Source: Paenibacillus antibioticophila
Lineage (GTDB): Bacteria; Bacillota; Bacilli; Paenibacillales; Paenibacillaceae
Assembly (NCBI RefSeq): GCF_000455265.1
Contig: NZ_HG005139.1
Coordinates: 2,387,480 to 2,451,479, forward strand
DNA length: 64,000 nt
Direction of reading: 5' to 3'
Part shown: positions 35,158 to 43,071 of the stretch, piece after piece
How positions within the stretch are numbered: position 1 is the first letter of the stretch
Layout of the letters: each line of letters begins with the position of its first letter
The notes under the pieces: model-generated
The model's database searches: none
Told to the model about the DNA's origin: nothing
The model's input: the letters and a program-made list of their open reading frames with translations, nothing else
Position numbers and translations under genes: made by a program

Positions 35158-35757
35158 TTGCTACTTCGCCTTTGCAGTTTAACTGAAACACAGTTGCACA
35201 TGGCTGCGCCACATGTTGCATTACAGTAAGCTTGCCGCCTGCCGGCACGCAAGCAGAAAACTTCACGCAAGCCTCCTTTCAACTTCACCTTGCTGCCAGG
35301 CTCGCCTTAGTCGCCCTAGGCTAGGCATCGCAAATGGAAGCCTGCGCAATTCACTTTACGCACAGCCCCATGGAACACTGGCGCCTGGAGTTGCGCCCAG
35401 TCGCACGTTGCTTCGGCCTTATGCGGAACACGGAACTTCGTTATCCTACTTGGTATTCCAGTCTTGATCCGAGCTTTACTCATCCTACTTACTCAGTATC
35501 ATTCCGGTCATGCTCCAGTGAAATTTCTTACCTTAAATTCTTCATTCAGCGCTCAAACCCGATTTTAGTGAAAAAAATTACCTTAGATCTCCAGTATCTA
35601 GTTAAACCCACGGTATAGCCCACTTTAAGCGAAAAAAATTCACTATATCCGTATTTCTATCATTTCCACTGAATTTAGGGTAACTTTCTTCACTGCTATG
35701 AACGTTTTTTGTCAATCCCCTATTCCTTTACCTTTTTAACCAAGGTTTATATCCATT
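35158..35757. other. Gene-free, repeat-rich stretch
   Basis: About 600 bp without a credible gene. GTGAAA(A/T)TT(C/A)TTACCTTA-like motifs recur near 35515-35538, 35565-35588 and, decayed, 35625-35647. Open frames here are short and have no Shine-Dalgarno or domain. Confidence 0.4.
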
Positions 35758-35946
35758 CTTCGGGCACGGGAACAAAATGCGAGTCAACGGCTGGCAGACT
35801 GCTATCCGTGGGTTGGTTCCACATGTTATGCCTTTCGTACAGGAGGACCTTCCGATAACTGCAGACGCACGTCAGGTAACATACCCTGTGCAAGTGAAAA
35901 TCGCGGATTATCCTCCAAACCTTTCTCTTTGTTCCCATGCCCCAAG
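35758..35946 (-). ncRNA. Candidate structured RNA beside the IS110 transposase
   Basis: The arms 35758-35777 (CTTCGGGCACGGGAACAAAA) and 35927-35946 (CTTTGTTCCCATGCCCCAAG) close a 189-nt segment. Read as minus-strand RNA, the arms pair almost throughout because the one difference becomes a U-G wobble; on the plus strand it is an A-C mismatch. Inner helices are possible (GGAGGA/TCCTCC, CAGG/CCTG, GTGG/CCAC). It starts 57 bp beyond the transposase stop, same strand. IS110-family elements encode a bridge RNA in a flank, so this may be it; a simple palindromic repeat is the alternative. A 63-codon frame also runs through it. Confidence 0.35.
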
Positions 35947-36003
35947 ATTGTATACGAGTGGTATATCACAAATAATCTAACTCATTGAATCCATACAAGT
36001 AGC

Positions 36004-37131
36004 TTATGCAACTTGATGTTGTGCAGATCTTTCAACACTTACGGCTATCGACCAAATAAATCCCACGAGTTCTCTACCGATCGCAGCGACAACGAGGTTT
36101 TTGTGTTTTCCCTTCCGGAGAAGCCTTAGATATTTCGAATGTAAACGATGTTGAGCTTTCCAGGATACTTCCTGGGTATGAGCCGACTGCCCCTCAAGGC
36201 GCTTTTCCAAATCTCCTTTAACCGCTGGTCGATGACGGTAACTCCATGCCGCTTCAATGAGCGCACGTCTTACCCTTGAGTTACCTGTTTTTGTTAATCT
36301 TCCTCGTTTGGTTGTTATCCCGGACGATTGTTCACGAGGTACGAGCCCCAAGTAACTCATCAATTGAGCAGGAGAGCGGAAACGCTCGAAGTTTTCAATC
36401 TCCACAACCAAAGTAATGGCAGTTAGTAGTGCTACCCCTCTCAGCCCTTGAATAGCGCGAATAACTGGAGCGTGCGTACAAATCTCTGCAGCTTCTTGCA
36501 TAGCTGTTTCCAGACGTTTAATCCGCTCTTCGATTTCCCGAAGCTGTTGCAGGTACTCATCGAATACTGTTTGCTCCACTTTTCTTTCGAAAGTAAGCGT
36601 AGCAAGCCATTGGCGGTACATTTTGGTCCAGCGTCTCTTCATGCTTGCTGGTGGATGAATGTGATGACGCAGTAAAAAATGAATGATACGCTGACGTGCC
36701 CGATGAAGGTCTTCTTTTACATCTTCACGTGCTCTGACAAGATCTCTTAAAGCCTCTGTTTCTCGTGTCGGTACATGAATAGGAGTCAACTCCCCAGCAC
36801 GATGCAACTGAGCCAGCCGCTCGGCATCCCGGCGGTCCGTCTTAATGGAGTCGCCTGCACGAACAGGAATTCTTGAAGGGGCAATGACTGCGCAACTCAC
36901 TCCCATTCGGGTAATCCAATGATACAAATCGTATCCCGTTGGACCGGCCTCATAACACACCTCAAGAACAACATCTTTCTCTTGAAGCTTTCGGATCAGC
37001 TTGGCCACAGCATCTGGATTATGGGCAATGGTTCCATAAAATCTTGGTGCTTCCCGGCCCTCATCCGCAATGGCGACAGCAATCTTATCTTTCGATACAT
37101 CCATTCCTACGTATTTTGTGGTATTCTTCAT
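36004..37131 (-). CDS. IS110 family transposase (bridge-RNA-guided recombinase family)
   Basis: 375 aa, intact. The N-terminal DEDD (RuvC-like) domain starts YVGMDVSKDKIAVAIAD, continues with EVCYEAGPTGYDLY and has KTDRRDAERLAQLH. A coiled-coil middle (about 195-225) precedes the C-terminal Transposase_20 domain with IRAIQGLRGVALLTAIT and YLGLVPREQSSG, whose Ser is the probable nucleophile. RGRLTKTGNSRVRRALIEAAW is typical. AAAGGAG precedes the ATG. The family moves by RNA-guided recombination without terminal inverted repeats, so the element ends cannot be read off; they must lie between copy B (35157) and copy C (37592) of the short repeat. Confidence 0.92.
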   Translation of the reverse strand: MKNTTKYVGMDVSKDKIAVAIADEGREAPRFYGTIAHNPDAVAKLIRKLQEKDVVLEVCYEAGPTGYDLYHWITRMGVSCAVIAPSRIPVRAGDSIKTDRRDAERLAQLHRAGELTPIHVPTRETEALRDLVRAREDVKEDLHRARQRIIHFLLRHHIHPPASMKRRWTKMYRQWLATLTFERKVEQTVFDEYLQQLREIEERIKRLETAMQEAAEICTHAPVIRAIQGLRGVALLTAITLVVEIENFERFRSPAQLMSYLGLVPREQSSGITTKRGRLTKTGNSRVRRALIEAAWSYRHRPAVKGDLEKRLEGQSAHTQEVSWKAQHRLHSKYLRLLRKGKHKNLVVAAIGRELVGFIWSIAVSVERSAQHQVA

Positions 37132-37591
37132 ATTAGCAGCTCCTTTCGTATGTAGCTCTGAAATAGTGGTTTCTCACCTTCTATTTTAACCTACGATTTG
37201 CGAATAGGGGCTGTACTACGTTCATCATAACTGCATCCGCAAGATTCATATTTCATGCGGACGACCGATCGTCATACTGCGAAACACCGCGCGCTGGAAG
37301 CTGTGCTCGGTGCGAGGTTACTCATAACGTACTTGGCCGGTATTATGCAGAATCTACTGGAATAGCCCTTGCTCTGTCTGCTTGTTGAAATTGGGGCATC
37401 ACCCAATGATGATGCGGTGTTGCCAATGTACTGTTTGTAATGCATCAGGCATCAAGATGCTATGCTGAATGAACGAGCCTGTAGGCTAGGCAAGTGATTC
37501 TGGAGCATTCTGCCGTGCATCCGACGTGCGGAGGGGTACTACTATAGTCCATCCGGCACTATAAAGCCGAATTAAGTAGCCTGCGTAGAAA
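37132..37591. other. Non-coding 5' flank of the IS110 transposase
   Basis: About 460 bp with no gene. It contains short foldable motifs, for example TCCGCA/TGCGGA near 37225-37260 and GCATCA..TGATGC near 37395-37412. In IS110-group elements the bridge RNA lies in the 5' flank, so this is the alternative place for it. A TTAAAAT hexamer about 50 bp upstream of the transposase could be its -10. Confidence 0.35.
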
Positions 37592-37724
37592 GGGCATAAG
37601 TGTGAAGAGTGCTGAAGAAACGGAGTGTTCGCCTTTGCGAGTGGATTGCTACAATTTCAGATTTTATTTAATCAAAGGAATCCGCGAGCAACAGCGATCG
37701 TAAGCACACTTCACACGTTGCCCC
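37592..37724 (-). repeat. Short inverted-repeat element, copy C (inverted)
   Basis: 133 bp, the reverse orientation of copies A and B: GGGCATAAGTGTGAAGAGTGCT at the left and AGCACACTTCACACGTTGCCCC at the right. It lies upstream of rqcH. Confidence 0.8.
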
Positions 37725-37861
37725 CATACGCAGCACCAGCTTTTTATTGCTGCGCTCTCGCACGACACCGCGTCAAAAGTTGAAGGTACCTTTTGAATAT
37801 CCGGAGGAAGTATGGCATCATAATTGGGTAAGACAGATTGATAGACAGGAGAACTTATGTC

Positions 37862-39631
37862 ATGGCATTAGACGGAATCGTAACCCGCGCTATCGTCCGG
37901 GAGCTGCAAAGCATCGTCGGCGGGCGCATCAACAAAATACATCAGCCTTCCCAGAGCGATATCGTAATCCAGCTGCGGGGAGCCGGCAGCGGACGCCGCT
38001 TGCTGTTATCGGCCAATCCTACCTATCCGCGGGTCCAGTTCACCGAAGAGAGCTTCCCGAATCCCCAGGAGGCGCCGATGTTCTGTATGCTGTTACGGAA
38101 GTACTGTGAGGGCGGAACCATTGAGTCGGTTTCCCAAGCGGGATTAGAGCGGATTATTCACATTGAGGTTCGCCAACGCGATGAGATGGGAGATGTGTCT
38201 CTAAAGCGTCTCGTTATCGAATTGATGGGACGGCACAGCAACATTATTTTGCTCGACCCGGCAACACAGGTGCAGCTGGACGGTATACATCATGTGACCC
38301 CGGCTATTAGCAGCTATCGGGTCGTTATGCCGGGATTTACCTATACAGAGCCCCCTGCGCAGGATAAGATCCATCCGCTGGATAGCAGCAAAGAACAGTT
38401 CCTCGCTGCATTCAAAAATGCAGTGGAAGAAGGAAATGCCGCCCATTCCGGATGGCTCGTCGCTGCATACAGCGGATTCAGTCCCCTCATCGCAGAGGAA
38501 ATCTATTGGCGTGCCTTTGGCATCAGCAAGCCGGGAGCCGATGGAGTGGAACAGACTGTAGACGCAGATAAGCTCTGGAACGCCTTTTCGGAACTGACTG
38601 CAGAGGCAAGAGAGCATCAGTACGAACCCATGATCGGAGATAATGCCAAGGGGAAAAGTGTATTTTCTGCTGTCCGGCTTAGTCTGATTCAGGAAAATCG
38701 CAAGGAATTCGACTCGATCAGCGCCTGTATGGAGGAGTATTTCGGGGAAAAAGCGCTCCGGGATACCGTTAAGCAGAAGACCAGCGATCTGCTGCGCTTC
38801 CTGCAAAATGAACGCAATAAAAACGTGAAGAAAATCTCCAATCTGGAAAAGGATCTGGCCGAAGCGGAGGATGCCGAGCAGTACCGGATTCGGGGCGAGC
38901 TGCTCCTATCCTCGCTGCATAGCATTAAGAAGGGCGATCCATCCGTTGAGCTCGTTAACTATTATGATGAGAACCAGGCAGTGGAGACCATTCCTCTGGA
39001 CCCGCTGCTGACTCCATCGGAAAATGCCCAACGTTACTTCAAGAAGTACAATAAATTCAAAAACAGCCTCGCCGTAATCGACGAGCAGATGAACAAGACC
39101 CGCTCGGAAATTCGATATCTGGACGAGCTGCTGCAGCAGCTATCCTATGCGACGATGAATGATGTCGATGAAATTCGCGAGGAGTTGATCCAGCAAGGAT
39201 ACCTGCGGGACCGGAGCAAGAAGGGAAAGAAGAAAAAGAAGCAGGATAAGCCTACCCTGCATGTATACACCTCTTCCGAGGGAATTGAGATCTATGTCGG
39301 AAAAAACAACCTGCAAAATGAATATGTAACGAATCGGCTCGGCAGTCCGAACGATACCTGGCTGCATACCAAGGATATTCCAGGCTCCCATGTGCTGATC
39401 CGCAGTCAGACCTTTGGCGACGCTACGCTCAATGAGGCCGCTCAATTGGCCGCTTATTTCAGCCAGGCCAAGTCGTCCAGCAGCGTACCTGTCGATTGCA
39501 CGCTGATCCGCTATGTCCGCAAGCCAAACGGCGCAAAGCCTGGATTTGTTATTTACGATCATCAGCGTACTTTGTTCATCACTCCGGATGAACAGTTAAT
39601 CAAGAATTTGCCAAGCACGGTTAAGAAATAA
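37862..39631 (+). CDS. rqcH: Rqc2/NEMF-type ribosome quality control protein RqcH (NFACT)
   Basis: 589 aa. The N-terminal NFACT-N domain starts MALDGIVTRAIVRELQSIVG, with the GGRINKIHQPSQSDIVIQLR pattern. A long coiled-coil (about 280-450) and the NFACT-R domain follow; that domain shows GIEIYVGKNNLQNEYVT and WLHTKDIPGSHVLIR. In Bacillus RqcH binds obstructed 50S subunits and adds alanine tails to stalled chains. It was earlier named a fibronectin-binding protein (FbpA). The frame opens at 37838, but MALDGIV at 37862 has AGGAGA 9 bp upstream. Confidence 0.94.
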   Translation: MALDGIVTRAIVRELQSIVGGRINKIHQPSQSDIVIQLRGAGSGRRLLLSANPTYPRVQFTEESFPNPQEAPMFCMLLRKYCEGGTIESVSQAGLERIIHIEVRQRDEMGDVSLKRLVIELMGRHSNIILLDPATQVQLDGIHHVTPAISSYRVVMPGFTYTEPPAQDKIHPLDSSKEQFLAAFKNAVEEGNAAHSGWLVAAYSGFSPLIAEEIYWRAFGISKPGADGVEQTVDADKLWNAFSELTAEAREHQYEPMIGDNAKGKSVFSAVRLSLIQENRKEFDSISACMEEYFGEKALRDTVKQKTSDLLRFLQNERNKNVKKISNLEKDLAEAEDAEQYRIRGELLLSSLHSIKKGDPSVELVNYYDENQAVETIPLDPLLTPSENAQRYFKKYNKFKNSLAVIDEQMNKTRSEIRYLDELLQQLSYATMNDVDEIREELIQQGYLRDRSKKGKKKKKQDKPTLHVYTSSEGIEIYVGKNNLQNEYVTNRLGSPNDTWLHTKDIPGSHVLIRSQTFGDATLNEAAQLAAYFSQAKSSSSVPVDCTLIRYVRKPNGAKPGFVIYDHQRTLFITPDEQLIKNLPSTVKK

Positions 39632-39649
39632 AATAGTCACGTGCAGCTC

Positions 39650-39687
39650 CAGCCGCTTCCCCCTAAGAACGGGAAGCGGCTTTTTTC
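39650..39687 (+). terminator. Terminator of rqcH
   Basis: AGCCGCTTCCC (39651-39661) pairs with GGGAAGCGGCT (39671-39681), followed by TTTTTT. It overlaps the last codons of the convergent PHP gene. Confidence 0.9.
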
Positions 39688-40529
39688 TGCAGGTGTTGCA
39701 CGATATCAGCCGTTACGTATTTGCTGCCCAGCTCTCCGTGAAACACCTCGCCCTGCCGGACCCCGTGATAGTCGGAGCCGCCCGTTGGAATCAGGGCGTG
39801 TCTCATTGCCAATGCCATGTAACGTTTCTCTTCATCCGGGCCATGATCGGAATGGTATACTTCAATCCCATCCGGCCGTCCTTGCAGAATGATCTCCTCC
39901 ACCAGCCGGTCATCGCCATATAATCCCGGATGAGCGATAACAGCCACCCCGCCTGCCTCCCTGATCCAGTCCATCGCCTCAAGCGGCGCGATACGGGGTA
40001 AAGAAACATAGCCCGCCTTGCCTTCCGCAAGATAACGGTCAAACGCGTCTCTAAGATCTCTCGCGTAGCCCTTATGGACGAGCGCATCAGCAATATGCGG
40101 TCTTCCAAGGCTCTCCCCGCTCCGCAGCGGTCTGCCCATAGCAGCAATAACCTCGTCGAGGGTAATCTCAAGGCCGAGCTCCTGCAGCCTGGCAATCATC
40201 AGGTCATTCCGTGAGTCGCGGGTTGCACGCAGACTAGCCAGACGCTGCTGCAGCAGCTCATTATCGATATCAGGATAATACCCCAGAATATGAATGTCCT
40301 TCTCCTTGGCACGGGTGCTGATCTCCACACCGGGAACGATGGCGATGCCAAGCCGGCTCCCTTCCTCAAGCGCCTCCTTCACTCCGGCCACAGTATCATG
40401 ATCTGTGATCGCGATGCCCGCCAGACCTCGTTCTCCAGCCAAGCGAACCTGCTCCGAAGGGGAATTCATACCGTCAGACGCACGGGTATGGGTGTGCATA
40501 TCATATCGCTTTGTCTCTGTCTCCATCAT
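39663..40529 (-). CDS. PHP domain phosphoesterase
   Basis: 288 aa from the ATG at 40529 (AAGGAG in front). The PHP metal motifs are all there: DMHTHTRASDGMNSP, ITDHDTVAGV, GVEIS, AVIAHPGLYG, IEVYHSDHG and TGGSDYHG. Relatives hydrolyse 3',5'-nucleotide bisphosphates (pAp) or short RNA ends (YciV/RNase AM type). Its C-terminus overlaps the rqcH terminator stem. The specific substrate is not determined. Confidence 0.88.
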   Translation of the reverse strand: MMETETKRYDMHTHTRASDGMNSPSEQVRLAGERGLAGIAITDHDTVAGVKEALEEGSRLGIAIVPGVEISTRAKEKDIHILGYYPDIDNELLQQRLASLRATRDSRNDLMIARLQELGLEITLDEVIAAMGRPLRSGESLGRPHIADALVHKGYARDLRDAFDRYLAEGKAGYVSLPRIAPLEAMDWIREAGGVAVIAHPGLYGDDRLVEEIILQGRPDGIEVYHSDHGPDEEKRYMALAMRHALIPTGGSDYHGVRQGEVFHGELGSKYVTADIVQHLQKKAASRS

Positions 40530-40573
40530 TTCTACTCCTTTACCTGCAGCTACTGTGCTCTGCAATAGCCTGC

Positions 40574-41479
40574 CTATACAGTCAATGTTTGTTCGCGTAA
40601 ATAATTCAAGAAGGTAACCGCCGAGCCCGGCAGAAGCATGGACTTCAAGTGAACGGAGTAAAATTGCCGTTTGAAGCGTGCATCTTCGATATCAAGCACC
40701 TCGACCAGTCCCAGCTCGCGTTCATGCTTAACCGAGGAGGGCGAGATGATGGTGATGCCAAGCCCCGCTTCTACTGCTGATTTTACGGCACCCGTACTGC
40801 CCAGCTCCATCGTCGCATCCAGCCGGTCAGGCTGAAACCCGAGCCTTATCAGCTCGGTCTCCATCACTTGGCGTGTACCTGATCCCTTTTCCCGCAGGAC
40901 AAATGGATAAGTCACGACCTCATCCAAGGTAATCCGCTCTCGTGCTGTTAACGGATGGCCCGAAGGAACAATCAGCTTCAGTTCATCCGCCATAACCGGC
41001 TCGGATATCATATCCGGATGATGGACCGGCGCCTCCACTAGTCCGAAATTCAACTGATGGCCTGCAATCTCGTCCATAATTTGCGCCGTATTCATGACTT
41101 TTAATGCAATGGAAATATCCGGGTACTGCTTTCCGAAGGGGCCAAGCAGACGGGGCAGCACATACTCTCCGATCGTCAAGCTCGCTCCGAGCTGCAGTCT
41201 GCCCTGAAGCTTGGTGGCAAAGGCCGCCATCGCTTCCTCTGTGCTGCGCATCAGCCCGATGGCATCCTTGGCATAAGGCAGCAGCGCTCTCCCTGCTTCG
41301 GTTAGCTCCAGCTTTTTGGTCGATCTGATCAGCAGCTTGCTCCCGAAATAGTCCTCAAGCGATTGAATCTGCATTGTCACCGCTGGCTGGGTCATATGCA
41401 GCGCCTGGGCGGCTGCGGAGAAGCTTCCCTGTTCGGCCACCAGATAGAAAATATGCAGTTGATGATAGTTTAAAGGCAT
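40574..41479 (-). CDS. LysR family transcriptional regulator
   Basis: 301 aa. The N-terminal helix-turn-helix is clear (YHQLHIFYLVAEQGSFSAAAQ, then LHMTQPAVTMQIQSLEDYFG). The substrate-binding domain spans about 90-295, with LQLGASLTIGEYVLPRLLG and the hinge motifs normal. The similarity in pattern is to the CysL/YwfK subgroup, but the target is not shown by its neighbours. It lies 45 bp upstream of the PHP gene in the same direction and may be co-transcribed. Confidence 0.9.
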   Translation of the reverse strand: MPLNYHQLHIFYLVAEQGSFSAAAQALHMTQPAVTMQIQSLEDYFGSKLLIRSTKKLELTEAGRALLPYAKDAIGLMRSTEEAMAAFATKLQGRLQLGASLTIGEYVLPRLLGPFGKQYPDISIALKVMNTAQIMDEIAGHQLNFGLVEAPVHHPDMISEPVMADELKLIVPSGHPLTARERITLDEVVTYPFVLREKGSGTRQVMETELIRLGFQPDRLDATMELGSTGAVKSAVEAGLGITIISPSSVKHERELGLVEVLDIEDARFKRQFYSVHLKSMLLPGSAVTFLNYLREQTLTV

Positions 41480-41562
41480 GTCACCGATCTCTCCTTTACT
41501 GCCTATACAATATCATTTCTATCCCCGAAACGACAAACGGCATAAACACACAGCATAAACAC

Positions 41563-41586
41563 AAAAAAGCGCGCCTGCGGGCACGC
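41563..41586 (-). terminator. Terminator of the 41601-42032 gene
   Basis: GCGCGCC (41569-41575) and GGCACGC (41580-41586) form a 7-bp stem with one wobble, followed by six T residues on the minus strand. Confidence 0.7.
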
Positions 41587-41600
41587 TATTCATCAAGTCT

Positions 41601-42032
41601 CTATCTCCGTTTGCGCGTATTCTTCATCAAGGTCATTCGTCTGGAATGACGGAGCCAGGAATAATAGGATTTCAGATCACGAAGCTCGATCGTCTCTGAC
41701 ATTCGCCCCAAAAAGGTGACGACAATCATCCGATGAAGCGGACGTCCCGCCTCATCAAACTGATCCGGCAAGTCCGCAAATTCAGCCACCATCACCAGAT
41801 CATCATCGACAAGATATACATCCTGCTCATTTCGGTAATAAGGGGTGATCCTGCCTTCCCTCAACCAAGTCCATGCCCATTTGGCTATCTCATGAACCCC
41901 GCTGTCACCCTGACCGATTCGATCCGCATAACGTCTTTCGGCATGATGTGTAATGACAATGTCTGCCACCCGTTTGTCACCCAGTGGAATATGTATAGCG
42001 CCGCTCTTCAGTGCCGTGCCTTTTTCCCTCAT
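41601..42032 (-). CDS. Hypothetical protein
   Basis: 143 aa, not recognised. It has no membrane segment or signal peptide. The middle is rich in Asp and Trp (HEIAKWAWTWLREGRITPYY, VYLVDDDLVMVAEFADLP), and the C-terminus is strongly basic (RHSRRMTLMKNTRKRR). ITHHAERRYADRIG resembles a motif in some small metal- or RNA-binding proteins but is not diagnostic. GAGGTG precedes the ATG by 5 bp and a terminator follows, so the gene looks real. It lies between the LysR gene and ylbG on the same strand. Confidence 0.65.
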   Translation of the reverse strand: MREKGTALKSGAIHIPLGDKRVADIVITHHAERRYADRIGQGDSGVHEIAKWAWTWLREGRITPYYRNEQDVYLVDDDLVMVAEFADLPDQFDEAGRPLHRMIVVTFLGRMSETIELRDLKSYYSWLRHSRRMTLMKNTRKRR

Positions 42033-42152
42033 GCCGCACCTCGCAATGTTAGGTCTTAAAGACTAAGTATAATTACCTATTATATTACAGCACTGGCTAT
42101 CTTTCGACAAGACTTCATCGTATTTTTTGTGCAAACTTATCTAAATATATAG

Positions 42153-42177
42153 AAAAAGCGGCCTGAAGGGCCGCTTT
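42153..42177 (-). terminator. Terminator of the ylbF-ylbG end
   Basis: AAAGCGGCC (42155-42163) and GGCCGCTTT (42169-42177) form a perfect stem followed by TTTTTCT on the minus strand. It ends the transcript that includes ylbG. Confidence 0.85.
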
Positions 42178-42211
42178 GCATTGGCGTTGCCTATAAAAGC
42201 TGTAAAACTCA

Positions 42212-42475
42212 TCACAATCCGTAATACTGGGTTTTATCCTGAACATCCTTGGAATATTCCGTCTTAATCTCATTCCGATAGGAGCGTTCAATTTTGCGGA
42301 CATAAGGAAGCTTGCGCACATTCTTCATCGTCTCCTCCGCACGGTCCGCGTTCACATACATCACAACATAGTGCATTCGGCGGGATAAGTAATGTACGCT
42401 CCCGTATTTATCCAAATTTCTTGCCGCTTTCAAATCACTTACCCAAATGATATAACCTGTACGTTCTGGAAACAT
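42212..42475 (-). CDS. YlbG family protein (DUF2129)
   Basis: 87 aa. MFPERTGYIIWVSDLKAARNLDKYGSVHYLSRRMHYVVMYV is the DUF2129 pattern. Start 42475 has GGAGAGGGG in front; the longer frame lacks support. It follows ylbF by about 40 bp, as in Bacillus. No function is established for the family. Confidence 0.85.
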   Translation of the reverse strand: MFPERTGYIIWVSDLKAARNLDKYGSVHYLSRRMHYVVMYVNADRAEETMKNVRKLPYVRKIERSYRNEIKTEYSKDVQDKTQYYGL

Positions 42476-42514
42476 GCTGTCCCCTCTCCAATCCACGGAA
42501 GTTCTAAGACGGCC

Positions 42515-42955
42515 TTAGCCGCATCCGCAGCTTCCGCCGCCTCCACAGCCGCCCGTCTTCACATTAGGATCATTGCTCGGCACCTTGATACTCTCGGAGA
42601 CCGCGTAGGCAATCGTCTCCGACATCTGGTGCAATATGTCGTCCAGTTCCTTCTCGGCTGCTTTGAATCTTCTAACCGCTTCGAATTGCTCCAGTTCCAC
42701 CTCTACCTCTGTCACCTTATCCTTGGCTTCATGGTAGTTAGGATGGAAATGGCCGAAACGCTGTGTCTCTTCAAATAATACCTTCTGAGCATCCAGCTTC
42801 CGGACCAGGGCCTGAATATCCCGATCGGCTTCCACCCGTTGCTTCCAATATAAATAATCGGAGACGGCGGTGGAATTGTTTATCATATCGCCTAATTCAT
42901 AGGCGTTAATCAACAGCTCGGCCATGTCGACCGTGTGGGATTCCATTACGCTCAT
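42515..42955 (-). CDS. YlbF family regulator (RicF-like) with Cys-rich tail
   Basis: 146 aa from the ATG at 42955. The helical core (about 5-125; INAYELGDMINNSTAVSDYL, QALVRKLDAQKVLFEETQRF) matches YlbF/YmcA proteins. In Bacillus YlbF forms a complex with YmcA and RicT that binds FeS clusters and supports RNase Y processing, competence, biofilm and sporulation. The C-terminus ends in GGCGGGGSCGCG, giving three closely spaced cysteines that suit cluster or metal binding. The exact start among several Met codons is uncertain. Confidence 0.85.
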   Translation of the reverse strand: MSVMESHTVDMAELLINAYELGDMINNSTAVSDYLYWKQRVEADRDIQALVRKLDAQKVLFEETQRFGHFHPNYHEAKDKVTEVEVELEQFEAVRRFKAAEKELDDILHQMSETIAYAVSESIKVPSNDPNVKTGGCGGGGSCGCG

Positions 42956-43071
42956 GAATTTCATCTCGATTCTTTGTAAAATGGTTATCTGCAATGATGC
43001 AGACTTCATCATCATACCATACTCTGTCTATGTGCGGAAGAAGGCAGCAAGCTCCCGTATCCATCCTGCTG

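Noticed and set aside
35747-35938. 63-codon minus-strand frame downstream of the IS110 transposase
   Set aside because: It lies inside the 189-nt foldable segment, starts in one arm and ends in the other, and has no family match; the fold is the better explanation.
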